Positions 54,408 to 62,723 of a stretch of 64,000 nt of DNA are shown piece by piece. Numbering within the stretch: position 1 is the stretch's first letter; each line of letters starts with the position of its first letter. Source of the DNA: Meconema thalassinum (Eukaryota > Arthropoda > Insecta > Orthoptera > Tettigoniidae); the NCBI GenBank assembly GCA_946902985.2, contig OX336393.1, forward strand, positions 128,430,533 through 128,494,532, read 5' to 3'. Made by a program: the position numbers and the translations under genes. A model generated the notes under the pieces. That model had not been told where the DNA came from. It ran no database searches and saw only the letters and a program-made list of their open reading frames with translations.

Positions 54408-55972
54408 CGTTTCGGCAAGTGTTTTTCAAAAATATTGAGATCTGAAACATGAGCGTTCTCTTTTTCAGAAATGGGATTTATGTCAGCTGTAACGAAATGA
54501 CATTGCGCTTTGGTTTGAACACTGGGATATTGAATTTCACCAGTTATAACCCAACCAAAATCGGTGTCTCTGGCGACCACGGTTGAAGATAACTTGCGTG
54601 TTTGTTTGCGAAGGCAATTCCAGAAAACATTGGCACTGAAAAGTACATCAATGGGACCTTGAGCATTAAACTGACGATCGGCTAACCTTAAGTGCGAGGG
54701 AATCTTTAAACAGGAGGTATTAATACAGCTGCTAGGAGTGTCCTTGCCAATACTGGTAAGAATGAGACAGTTTAAATTAAGATTGGTGTTTCTTTGGGAA
54801 ACGTCTCTGATTTTCAATTTTGAAGACTGCAAGACTTGAGTTTTCAAATTGTCAATGCCGGTCACATTGATAGAAGTAGGTGATGACGAAAGACCTAGTT
54901 TTTTAATCAACGATTGCGAAACAAAGTTGTGCGTTGAAGCCGAATCGAGAAGACCACGGGTTCTAAACCAATTTCCAAATTTATCTTGGATTTCGAATTG
55001 TACAGTGGTCAAAAGTGTTTGCGCACTATGAAAAGTTTCGGCATTAGAAATGCAGGAAGAAGCATTAGTTTGTTCGGAGCTGCTCTGCATGGAGCTTGAA
55101 GAGGCAGGTACTGATGACCTCGATTTATCGTGAACGTGCAATAAAGAATGATGCGGTTTTTTACAATGGAAACAGAGATTTGATGACGTACAGTTCGAAG
55201 AAGAATGCTTAGGTGACAAGCAATTGAAGCAATGTTTGCTATTGAAAACAAACTTCCTTCGATCTTCGACAGACAATTCTTTAAAAGATTTGCACGAATA
55301 CAATGTGTGAAGCTTTTTACAGAGCGTGCATTTTAACGATTTGTTGAGCGGCCTGATATGTTCTCTTGCATGATTGAAAGAAGAACGGGTTTGCTTGTTC
55401 TCGACAGATGGGGGCTGATGTCCCTTTGAAAAAGCAAGTTTTTTTTCAAAAATTTGACACTGATGATTCGTTTCGACCTTTTCGCACTGAAATGCGAGTG
55501 CTGTAAGGACTTGGCATCGGCTGTTAAGAAACGAGATTAAGTGTTCGAAGGAAAATTCTTCCTTGCGAGCGAGTTCAATTTCCCAAGCCTTTAAAGTTGA
55601 AAAATCGAATCTTGATGTAGCCAGATGAATGAGTATGGTGTCCCATGTTTGGACAGGCTGCTTGAGTTGGTATAATGCTCTGACATTCAACTGTATAGAG
55701 TCCAACAGGTTTCTTAAAGAGGTGACGTCATTAGGTTTGACGGCTGGTAAGTTGAAGAGACAACGTATGTGGCGAGCTGCACTCAAACGTAAATTGCCAT
55801 ATCTCTCTTTAAGGAGATTAAAGGCGATGTGGTAGTTGTCTGCGCTTAAAGGCAGTGACTCCACTAAGGCTAAGGCCTCGCTTTCCAAAGACGTGCGGAG
55901 GAAATAAAATTTATGTATGTCAGTAGTATAATTCGCTAGACTTTGAATATTGCGTAATCCTGATGACGTCAT
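54275..55972 (-). CDS. gag-pr: BEL/Pao gag-protease, N-terminally truncated
   Basis: 565 codons. Residues 1-~190: BEL gag (DUF1759-like) with DIHKFYFLRTSLESEALALV, ALVESLPLSADNYHIAFNLL and LKERYGN. Residues ~210-280: Cys/His knuckles CTLCKKLHTLYSC, HCFNCLSPKHSSSNC, CFHCKKPHHSLLH. Residues ~330-470: aspartic protease of the A17 type with GLLDSASTHNFVSQSL, then LADRQFN, DVLFSANVFWN and DTDFGWVITGEI. After this, where RT should begin, the sequence diverges and stops. The usual gag N-terminus is missing; the ATG at 55,972 sits in a CRE-like repeat at the Polinton edge and is probably not native. Confidence 0.85.
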   Translation of the reverse strand: MTSSGLRNIQSLANYTTDIHKFYFLRTSLESEALALVESLPLSADNYHIAFNLLKERYGNLRLSAARHIRCLFNLPAVKPNDVTSLRNLLDSIQLNVRALYQLKQPVQTWDTILIHLATSRFDFSTLKAWEIELARKEEFSFEHLISFLNSRCQVLTALAFQCEKVETNHQCQIFEKKLAFSKGHQPPSVENKQTRSSFNHAREHIRPLNKSLKCTLCKKLHTLYSCKSFKELSVEDRRKFVFNSKHCFNCLSPKHSSSNCTSSNLCFHCKKPHHSLLHVHDKSRSSVPASSSSMQSSSEQTNASSCISNAETFHSAQTLLTTVQFEIQDKFGNWFRTRGLLDSASTHNFVSQSLIKKLGLSSSPTSINVTGIDNLKTQVLQSSKLKIRDVSQRNTNLNLNCLILTSIGKDTPSSCINTSCLKIPSHLRLADRQFNAQGPIDVLFSANVFWNCLRKQTRKLSSTVVARDTDFGWVITGEIQYPSVQTKAQCHFVTADINPISEKENAHVSDLNIFEKHLPKRCLIVNNCATSVSCLNGFSFFPHKMAIQVRLALCYFVYLLMSFL

Positions 55973-56467
55973 GGGATGACGTCATGGGTCCTTAGAGCGA
56001 GCACGTGGTCCAGGAGCGAGCATGTGCAGTGCACGTGTTAGCGTGGGAAGAGGTTGACCTTTTGGCTTGTTTATGTGATGGTGATAAAAAGTTAATGGGT
56101 GTTGACGTCATGTGGTTGTTTATTAGGATGTTAACCGTCATCTGACACTCATGCGAGTGTGAGCATGTGTGCCACTATCAACAATCCACACATGTGGTGT
56201 GCAGCTGTTATTGTTTTTGCTTAGGATGCTAACCGTCATTTGACACCCGTGCAAGTTTGACCATGTGCAGCAGTGTGATTGATCTCGTCTGCTGTGTTCG
56301 CGTGAGACAGAGTTGACCTTTAACGTCATTGGCTAAGAATGTAATCTTTGACTTCTTTAAGCAATAGTGGAAAAAAAGAAATGTTTGCAGCATATGGTTT
56401 CTGGAGTGTGGGTGGGGGTGAAGGATATATAAATGGACGAGTGCATGGAAGAGTTTAACTTCTACTT
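55960..56467 (+). promoter_or_regulatory. Polinton left-end promoter region
   Basis: Three exact TGACGTCA palindromes (CRE/ATF type) lie at 55,964, 55,977 and 56,103. A ~46-bp direct repeat (ttaggatgYtaaccgtcaYYtgacac) occurs at about 56,124 and 56,221. A TATA box, TATATAAA, is at 56,426-56,433, about 100 bp before the first ATG at 56,531. Regulation by bZIP-like factors is inference. Confidence 0.55.
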
Positions 56468-56530
56468 TTGCGCGAAGAGTGTGTGTGTGAAAGAAATAAA
56501 GAAAGTCAACGACGAGGAACAAATTGTGTG

Positions 56531-56851
56531 ATGGAAGCTCTAACGAAGTTCAATAACTTATCATCTTGTACTGAGTATTCTAATAAGAAACTAGCAGAAC
56601 TAGTCATTGATTTACCATATGTGGTGCAAATTATTCGCCCCGTACAGACGAGGTTTGGAAGAAAAATAGTGGTGGACATTAACATTGAAGATGAAGTAAC
56701 AAGTGTATTTCTACCAGCAGTATTTTCGAAATTAAGCGCATCAGAGATCGATGAACTAAACTCAATGGGAGGCACACTGATGCTGGTGTATTTGGGGGTG
56801 AAGAACCGCTCACATCAAGTCATTTTGAAACAGTACTCGAGGGCAAACTGA
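56531..56851 (+). CDS. Small Polinton protein, possible OB-fold ssDNA-binding protein
   Basis: 106 residues from the ATG at 56,531; the frame extends upstream, but only with non-ATG codons. The core LPYVVQIIRPVQTRFGRKIV ... FLPAVFSKLSASEIDELNSM ... LVYLGVKNRS resembles small proteins I recall beside polB genes in insect Polinton-like elements. The pattern (strand, TrFG-ki, strand, vFLP, helix, strand) would suit an OB fold and a role in coating ssDNA at replication. Function is inferred. The last part of the gene is duplicated just downstream (56,850-56,898). Confidence 0.55.
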   Translation: MEALTKFNNLSSCTEYSNKKLAELVIDLPYVVQIIRPVQTRFGRKIVVDINIEDEVTSVFLPAVFSKLSASEIDELNSMGGTLMLVYLGVKNRSHQVILKQYSRAN

Positions 56852-56898
56852 TGACGGTGTATTTTGGGTTGAAGAACCGCTCATATCGACATGTTTTG

Positions 56899-56989
56899 GT
56901 GAGTATTGGATTATATATTATGTATTGATTGATATAACGATTGATATATTTAGTTGCTAATTATTTCTTAATTTGTTTAATTTTTCAGA
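56899..56989 (+). other. Possible intron between the first two Polinton ORFs
   Basis: GTGAGT at 56,899 and a polypyrimidine run with TTTTTCAG ending at 56,989 would make a 91-bp intron lying between the stop of the first ORF and the ATG at 57,023. It would not join the two ORFs; it may lie in a leader. Confidence 0.35.
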
Positions 56990-57022
56990 TTATCTAAATA
57001 AACTAATAAAACAACCAGCATA

Positions 57023-57433
57023 ATGAAGTGGAAAACTGTTAATTTCCTGAGTGGAACTGAACATCGATCGCACCCGCTAATAGAGTATCATCGTGTATGC
57101 TTTCAACAACCGGAAGAAGAGGAAGAAGATGATAACGAGGTGAGTCGTAATGAGAAAGAAGCTTGTTTTAACAAATGGACATCTTCGAGTGGAATTTCAA
57201 CATTTTCAGTCTACGTTACCAATGTTAGCAAATCAGAGGATAGTCAGCGAGAGGTGACAGAAACAGTTCTAAGATATCTATTGAAAGAATTATGTGAAGA
57301 TGAACATTTTATTTGTTTCTTCGGATACAATACATTTGATGAAGTTTTCAAAATAGAATTTTCCATGACGTGTTACGATGTAACAAAATTGAATGTGTAT
57401 AGAAACAATTTGCTTGGTAAACTTCAGGATTAA
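57023..57433 (+). CDS. Unknown acidic Polinton protein
   Basis: 136 residues from ATG 57,023. An acidic run (QQPEEEEEDDNEVS, residues ~29-43) is followed by a mixed alpha/beta-looking half (ISTFSVYVTNVSKSEDSQRE, RYLLKELCEDEHFICFFGYN, VFKIEFSMTCYDVTKLNVYR). No family recognised. Its place between the possible ssDNA-binding protein and polB suggests a role in replication, but that is inference from position only. No signal peptide or membrane segment. Confidence 0.6.
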   Translation: MKWKTVNFLSGTEHRSHPLIEYHRVCFQQPEEEEEDDNEVSRNEKEACFNKWTSSSGISTFSVYVTNVSKSEDSQREVTETVLRYLLKELCEDEHFICFFGYNTFDEVFKIEFSMTCYDVTKLNVYRNNLLGKLQD

Positions 57434-57529
57434 TTTCCTTTTGAGGCTGTTCATTGTTCATTGGAGATTACAGGCAGTAATTTATCACAATGGCTTGAAT
57501 ATACTTTAAAAGATTATAGGTTTATGGTA

Positions 57530-57668
57530 AACCGATGTTACAGCAACTGCTGGTGGTGTATTAACAATAGTGCAAATTGGACGTATGCTTAGACATCAGT
57601 GATGGTACACCAACTGTTGGTGGTGTATTAACTTTAGTGCAAATTGGACATTTGCTTAGACAACAGCA
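57530..57668 (+). repeat. Direct repeat upstream of polB
   Basis: Two ~65-bp imperfect copies (cagcaactgctggtggtgta ... gtgcaaattggacgtatgct; caccaactgttggtggtgta ... gtgcaaattggacatttgct) lie just before the polB ATG. They may be a leader or promoter duplication. Confidence 0.75.
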
Positions 57669-57671
57669 ACA

Positions 57672-60600
57672 ATGACCTCGCCTCCTAGCAAACGTAGAAA
57701 GGTTGATATTGTATTACATAATAACAGTGAAAATATAAGAAACCAATTGGACAATGCATTTGAAAGTGTTTCTAATTTTCGAAGTGAACTAAACGGTGCT
57801 ATTTCAGTATCATACCAAATCGGGGAAAACACTCAAACCGAGTTGATTGAGAACAGTGATGAGTTGATTGAATGTTGGAGAGTTATTAGTGAGCACATAT
57901 TGCAACAAGCTGTGAATTTCAAAGAAATTACAATTCAAATAAAGGATGAATCTTTCTTGAGCTGTGAGTTAATTGAAACGGCATTCAATTCTAGAGTGTA
58001 CACACTTGCATTATCAAATGTTAAGAATGAGTTTTTGGATCCTCGCGAATTTTTAGCGAATGCTAATATTTGGTTTACAAAGTATGTTAAGAAAGCGTTA
58101 ACTGTACAAGCTTTAAAGGTGAATTCAGTTTTGTGTGCACAATACGTGCTTCGCGACATATCAGAAACAAAATATTTTGCTATCAAAAATGAGGTAGTTT
58201 TCGAGTATACTGATTTAAATGAATTTTATAATAAGAATATCATTGAAGGTACATTGACAAAAATGAGCGAATTTGAAGTAAATGGTTCCGGGTGGGCTTT
58301 AGAAAAAATTCATAGTTTGAGAATTAATATAAATAAATATGTTGGATTTCGAGTAGGAATGTCCAATACTAGTAGATTGCCTGATGTAATAGTCAATAAA
58401 CATGCAGTGCTAAATTTGTATGATACAAAGGAAGCTTGTTTTGCGTGGAGTGTGGTTGCTGGTTTGTATCCAAAAACTCGAAACGTGAATCATCTTTCTT
58501 CCTATCCTAATTACAGAGATGTTTTAAATTTAGATGGAATTCCAATTCCGATGGAAATGAAATATTTAAACAAGTTTGAAAACCAAAACAATATTTCTGT
58601 AAATGTGTATGGAGCACAATATGATGAAAACAATTGGGTATGTATGGGAACAAACGAAGTAAAAGGAAAAAAAACTTTTACTATTGTACCTTTGTATGTA
58701 TCAGATAAAGTATATGAAAGGAGTGTAGACTTATTGATGTTGCAGATTGGAAACAGTGAAAGTTATCACTTTTGTTTAATTAGAAATCTTGCTCGCCTTG
58801 TGCGTTCAAGCGTCACTAGCACTCAGAGAAGGATTTATATATGCAGACGTTGTTTGTCATATTATTTTCTTGAGGATGAGTTAAATGTTCACTTTGCAGA
58901 CTGTAAACAGTTTCCTGTTGCAAAAAGCATAATGCCGACTGATGAACAAAGATTTGTTAATTTTACAGAATTCCGAGTTAAAGATACAGTTCCATTTATA
59001 ATATATGCAGACACTGAATGCGTCTTGTCTCCAATTTCCTCCTGTTTTCCAAATAGTGACATTCCTAACTCTACTTTAACACATAAACATATTCCTTACA
59101 GCATTTCTTTATACCTTCATTGTAATTTCGATAGTGAATTGTGCAGTTTCAAACTCTTTAGGGGAAATAATTGCATTGAATTGTTTGTAAAGGAACTTTA
59201 TAGTATTGTGGATAAACTTCAAACATATTACTTATCGGTTAAGCCAATGTTAAAGATGACCGAAAATGAAGAAAGATTATTTTTGTCAAGTAAAATGTGT
59301 CACATTTGCGAGAAACCGATTGCAGTTAATGAACTCAAAGTACGCGATCATTGTCACTTAACTGGAAAATATAGAGGAAGCGCACACAATAGTTGTAATT
59401 TAAATTACAAAGTAACAAAGGTTTTGCCTATAGCATTTCATAATCTAACGGCCTATGATGGACATTTTATAATTAAAGAAATTTGTGAGAAACGTGATGG
59501 AGAGGTGTTACATAATCCTGGTAATATAAGTTTGTTGGCGGTGAATATGGAACGTTATAAAGGGTTTACAAAGTATGTACGGGTTAAGAATGGATTCATT
59601 CAGTTAAGATTTTTCGATACATATAATTTCTTGTCCTGTTCACTAGATCAATGTTCATCTTCGTTAAGTGAAGATTCAAAGCAAATAACTCGACGTTATT
59701 TTAATGATGATGATGCACAGTTTCGACTTACTGCGAGAAAAGGCGTGTTTCCCTATGAATACGTCACGAGTATGGATGTACTTAACGAAACTAAATTACC
59801 TGAAATATCCAAGTTTTATAGCAGTCTTAATGATCAAACAATATCGAATGAAGAGTATGAGTTTGCTCAATCGGTGTGGGAAACGTTTTCATGTCAAACA
59901 TTAGGAGAATACGCCGATTTGTATTTAAAAGTTGACACACTTCTTTTGGCGGATGTCTTTGAAAATTTTAGATCGAATGGCATGGAAACTTATGGCATTG
60001 ATGCAGCTCATTTTTACACTGCTCCATCTATGTCTTGGTGTGCTATGAAAAAGATAACCAACGTTCAACTTGAATTGCTTCAAGATATTGATATGTTACA
60101 CTTTTTTGAACGATCTATTCGAGGAGGAAATGTTCAGTGTATAACACGACATGCGATTGCTAATAATAAGTATATGAAAACTTATGATGAGAAAAAGCAA
60201 GAGTCCTACATAATGTACTTTGACGTTAATAATTTATATGGATATGCGATGATGGAATATCTTCCAACGGGCGGGTTTAAATGGGTTGCAAATGTTGAAG
60301 GCTTTGATGTTTTAACTATTGATGATACTTCAGAAATTGGATATATTTTGGAAGTAGATTTGACTTATCCTCAAGAGTTACATGACAAACATTCAGATTA
60401 CCCTCTATGTCCCGAAAAGTTGACAAAGCTAATGGCTACCCTAGATAATAAAGAACGTTATGTTTTGCATTATAGATTGTTAAAGCAATGTATTCAACTA
60501 GGAATGAAATTAGATCGTATTCACAGAATAATTGAATTCAATCAGAGCCAATGGCTAAAACCATATATTGATGTGAACACCGAGAAACGAAAACATGCCA

Positions 60601-61412
60601 AAAATGATTTTGAAAAGAATTTTTATAAATTGATGAATAATGCAATTTTTGGTCGTTCACTGATGAATGTGAGGAAGTTAAGGGACATCAAATGGGTCAC
60701 CAAATGGCATGGAGCTTGTGGTGCTAGGTCTTTAATAGCTAAGGCTAATTTTAAACATAGAATTATATTCGATGAACAATGTATGGTCATCGAGATGAGT
60801 AGACTAAAGATTTTTCACAATCAACCAGTATATGTTGGTGCATCTATATTAGATTTGTCTAAATGTAAAATGAATGACTTTCATTACAATGTTATTTTAG
60901 CAAATCCTGAATCAAATGTGAGGTTGTTATACACAGACACCGATAGTTTTATGTATATATTCTATGATGATATTTATGAGTTCATGAAACAGCATTCAAA
61001 TTTGTTTGATACTGGAAACTATGAAACAAACAATCCTTTTGGCATTGTGAGACAAAATAAAGGTGAAATTGGTTTAATGAAAGATGAAAATGCTGGAAGG
61101 ATTGTTGAAGAATTTGTGGGGTTACGACCCAAAATGTATGCAATAAAATTGTGTGATGAAATGAATAGCTTGTGTAAGGCTAAAGGCATTAAGAAGAGTG
61201 TGAGTAAAAGTATGAATATTGATGAGTATCGAAAGTGTCTTTATAACAGAGAAAAAGTCAACAAAGTTCAAGTTTGTATAATTTCAAAATCTCATTCTGT
61301 ATTTACTGTTCGGCAAAATAAGTTGGCAATTTCATCAAACGAAGATAAAAGACACATAACTGAAAACGGAATTGATACTTTACCGTTTGGTCATTTTTCT
61401 CTGAAAAAATGA
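57672..61412 (+). CDS. polB: Protein-primed family B DNA polymerase with endonuclease VII-like motif
   Basis: 1,246 residues, intact. The N-terminal ~400 residues include SGWALEKIHSLRININKYVG and a region (TKEACFAWSVVAGLYP) I associate with these insect polymerases. 3'-5' exonuclease: Exo I IYADTECVL (~445), Exo II AFHNLTAYDGHFI (~590), Exo III EYADLYLKVDTL (~747). Between Exo I and II a zinc/HNH-like block CHICEKPI ... VRDHCHLTGKYRGSAHNSCN (~541-575) matches the recombination endonuclease VII type. Polymerase: motif A MYFDVNNLYGYAM (~849), motif B FYKLMNNAIFGRS (~986), motif C YTDTDSFMY (~1087). It would replicate the element by protein priming. All catalytic Asp residues I can check are present. 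AATAAA follows at 61,536. Confidence 0.93.
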   Translation: MTSPPSKRRKVDIVLHNNSENIRNQLDNAFESVSNFRSELNGAISVSYQIGENTQTELIENSDELIECWRVISEHILQQAVNFKEITIQIKDESFLSCELIETAFNSRVYTLALSNVKNEFLDPREFLANANIWFTKYVKKALTVQALKVNSVLCAQYVLRDISETKYFAIKNEVVFEYTDLNEFYNKNIIEGTLTKMSEFEVNGSGWALEKIHSLRININKYVGFRVGMSNTSRLPDVIVNKHAVLNLYDTKEACFAWSVVAGLYPKTRNVNHLSSYPNYRDVLNLDGIPIPMEMKYLNKFENQNNISVNVYGAQYDENNWVCMGTNEVKGKKTFTIVPLYVSDKVYERSVDLLMLQIGNSESYHFCLIRNLARLVRSSVTSTQRRIYICRRCLSYYFLEDELNVHFADCKQFPVAKSIMPTDEQRFVNFTEFRVKDTVPFIIYADTECVLSPISSCFPNSDIPNSTLTHKHIPYSISLYLHCNFDSELCSFKLFRGNNCIELFVKELYSIVDKLQTYYLSVKPMLKMTENEERLFLSSKMCHICEKPIAVNELKVRDHCHLTGKYRGSAHNSCNLNYKVTKVLPIAFHNLTAYDGHFIIKEICEKRDGEVLHNPGNISLLAVNMERYKGFTKYVRVKNGFIQLRFFDTYNFLSCSLDQCSSSLSEDSKQITRRYFNDDDAQFRLTARKGVFPYEYVTSMDVLNETKLPEISKFYSSLNDQTISNEEYEFAQSVWETFSCQTLGEYADLYLKVDTLLLADVFENFRSNGMETYGIDAAHFYTAPSMSWCAMKKITNVQLELLQDIDMLHFFERSIRGGNVQCITRHAIANNKYMKTYDEKKQESYIMYFDVNNLYGYAMMEYLPTGGFKWVANVEGFDVLTIDDTSEIGYILEVDLTYPQELHDKHSDYPLCPEKLTKLMATLDNKERYVLHYRLLKQCIQLGMKLDRIHRIIEFNQSQWLKPYIDVNTEKRKHAKNDFEKNFYKLMNNAIFGRSLMNVRKLRDIKWVTKWHGACGARSLIAKANFKHRIIFDEQCMVIEMSRLKIFHNQPVYVGASILDLSKCKMNDFHYNVILANPESNVRLLYTDTDSFMYIFYDDIYEFMKQHSNLFDTGNYETNNPFGIVRQNKGEIGLMKDENAGRIVEEFVGLRPKMYAIKLCDEMNSLCKAKGIKKSVSKSMNIDEYRKCLYNREKVNKVQVCIISKSHSVFTVRQNKLAISSNEDKRHITENGIDTLPFGHFSLKK

Positions 61413-61653
61413 TTAGAAACAAATTTGAGATTAAAGCACTTCATCTCACTTACTTTATTTCTTTCACACACACACTTTTATGCTGTTAATAATAATACTA
61501 ATTTTTTGTGTGTTCCTTTGCTTATGAAAAAAAAGAATAAATAATAACCCCAAATTTTGTGTGTATTATTTAAAAAAAAAACACCTCCCCCCACCATTCC
61601 CATTTTCCAGAAATATATATGTATAATTACTTTATATTACATATCATTTAGTA
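61413..61653 (+). other. Intergenic between polB and the PLA2 ORF
   Basis: Contains AATAAA (61,536-61,541), A- and C-rich tracts and a TATA-like AT run (61,612-61,640) before the next ATG, so it probably serves as polB terminator and promoter of the next gene. Confidence 0.5.
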
Positions 61654-62712
61654 ATGGTGCGTTGTAAGAGGAGCAACTCTACCACTCAATATAAACGAAC
61701 AGGAAGTGGATCATTAATCAGTCGTGTACTTAATAAAACTATTGATAATTTACCCGTGGAATTACACATCCCGGGATATGAATATTGCGGACCAGGAACA
61801 AAATTAGAAAAGCGATTGAGCCGTGGTGATCCAGGAATAAATATATTAGATAAAGCGTGCAAAGAGCACGACATTGCTTACGCAAAGCATAAAGATTCAA
61901 ACAAAAGAAGAGAGGCTGATGAAATTTTAGCTTCAAAAGCTTGGTCTCGTGTAAAATCCCGTGACGCATCATTTGGAGAGAGAGCGGCTGCACTAACAGT
62001 GGGTGGCATCATGAAAGCTAAGTCTAAGATTGGAGGAGGTAAGCGAAACTTAAATAATAAAAAAAAAAAACAAGAAAAGATTAAAAAAAAGAAGAAGAAG
62101 AACATCGAAAAAGCAAGGTGGTATTTTACCCCTACTTCCGATATTTGCAGCCTTGTCGGGCTTGGGGGGTCTAGCAGGCGGAGCAGCAGGGGTGGCGTCT
62201 GCTATAAACAAGGCGAAAGCTGCTCAAGAAGAACTAAAAGAAATGAAAAGACACAATCGAATGATAGAAGCAATGCGAGGAAAAGGAGGTCAAGGCATTT
62301 ATTTAAATCCTCCTGCATACAAAAGATAATTAACCAAATACCAAATAAAGCATTAAGTAATTTCGATTTAGCTAAATACGCACATCAATTAAAGATTCCA
62401 AATTTTAGAGGAGTCTTTATGCGAGATACGTTACCAAGATATCCTCGAAAAAATGAAAACTGTATTGTCAACCTTGAACCGATGGATAAATCCGGTTCAC
62501 ATTGGGTAGCTTTCAGTAAACATGGTAAATATGTGCATTATTTTGATAGTATTGGTAATTTAAGACCACCATTTGAAATTTTAACATATCTTAAAAATTG
62601 CTATCTACAATATAATTTTCATTCATATCAATCGATTACTTCTTCGATTTGTGGACATTTATGTTTAGTCTTCTTGTATTGTATAAATAAGGGAAACACA
62701 GACCGTCTTTAA
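61654..62712 (+). CDS. PLA2-like / adenain-type protease ORF with frame-shifted middle
   Basis: 352 codons, ATG 61,654. Residues ~38-95: parvovirus/Polinton-type phospholipase A2, with calcium loop YCGPGT (44-49) and catalytic His-Asp in CKEHDIAY (72-73), which may help breach membranes on entry. Residues ~225-345: adenovirus-protease-like cysteine peptidase with GSHWVAF (His 283), HYFDSIG (Asp 298), a Gln near 326 and ICGHLCL (Cys 333), which would mature virion proteins. Residues ~137-222 are low-complexity and basic and make no family sense; the +1 frame of the same DNA encodes a Gly/Ala-rich pX-like segment. Both flanking domains are in one frame, so the middle seems displaced by two compensating indels. 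Confidence 0.85.
   Translation: MVRCKRSNSTTQYKRTGSGSLISRVLNKTIDNLPVELHIPGYEYCGPGTKLEKRLSRGDPGINILDKACKEHDIAYAKHKDSNKRREADEILASKAWSRVKSRDASFGERAAALTVGGIMKAKSKIGGGKRNLNNKKKKQEKIKKKKKKNIEKARWYFTPTSDICSLVGLGGSSRRSSRGGVCYKQGESCSRRTKRNEKTQSNDRSNARKRRSRHLFKSSCIQKIINQIPNKALSNFDLAKYAHQLKIPNFRGVFMRDTLPRYPRKNENCIVNLEPMDKSGSHWVAFSKHGKYVHYFDSIGNLRPPFEILTYLKNCYLQYNFHSYQSITSSICGHLCLVFLYCINKGNTDRL
62054..62331 (+). pseudogene. pX-like minor capsid segment in the alternate frame
   Basis: In the frame one base ahead of the main ORF, the DNA reads KKQGGILPLLPIFAALSG, LGGLAGGAAGVASAINKAKA, AQEELKEMKRHNRMIEAMRG and GIYLNPPAYKR, then TAA. A basic run, a hydrophobic GILPLLP segment, a Gly/Ala stretch, a helix with KRHN, and a GxGLYL/GIYL end is the pattern I recall between PLA2 and protease in insect Polinton proteins. 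It has no good ATG and is closed upstream by TAA at 62,051. Access would need a shift in the A-runs at 62,057-62,070 or 62,083-62,090. Confidence 0.7.
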
Positions 62713-62723
62713 ACATTTCAAAG

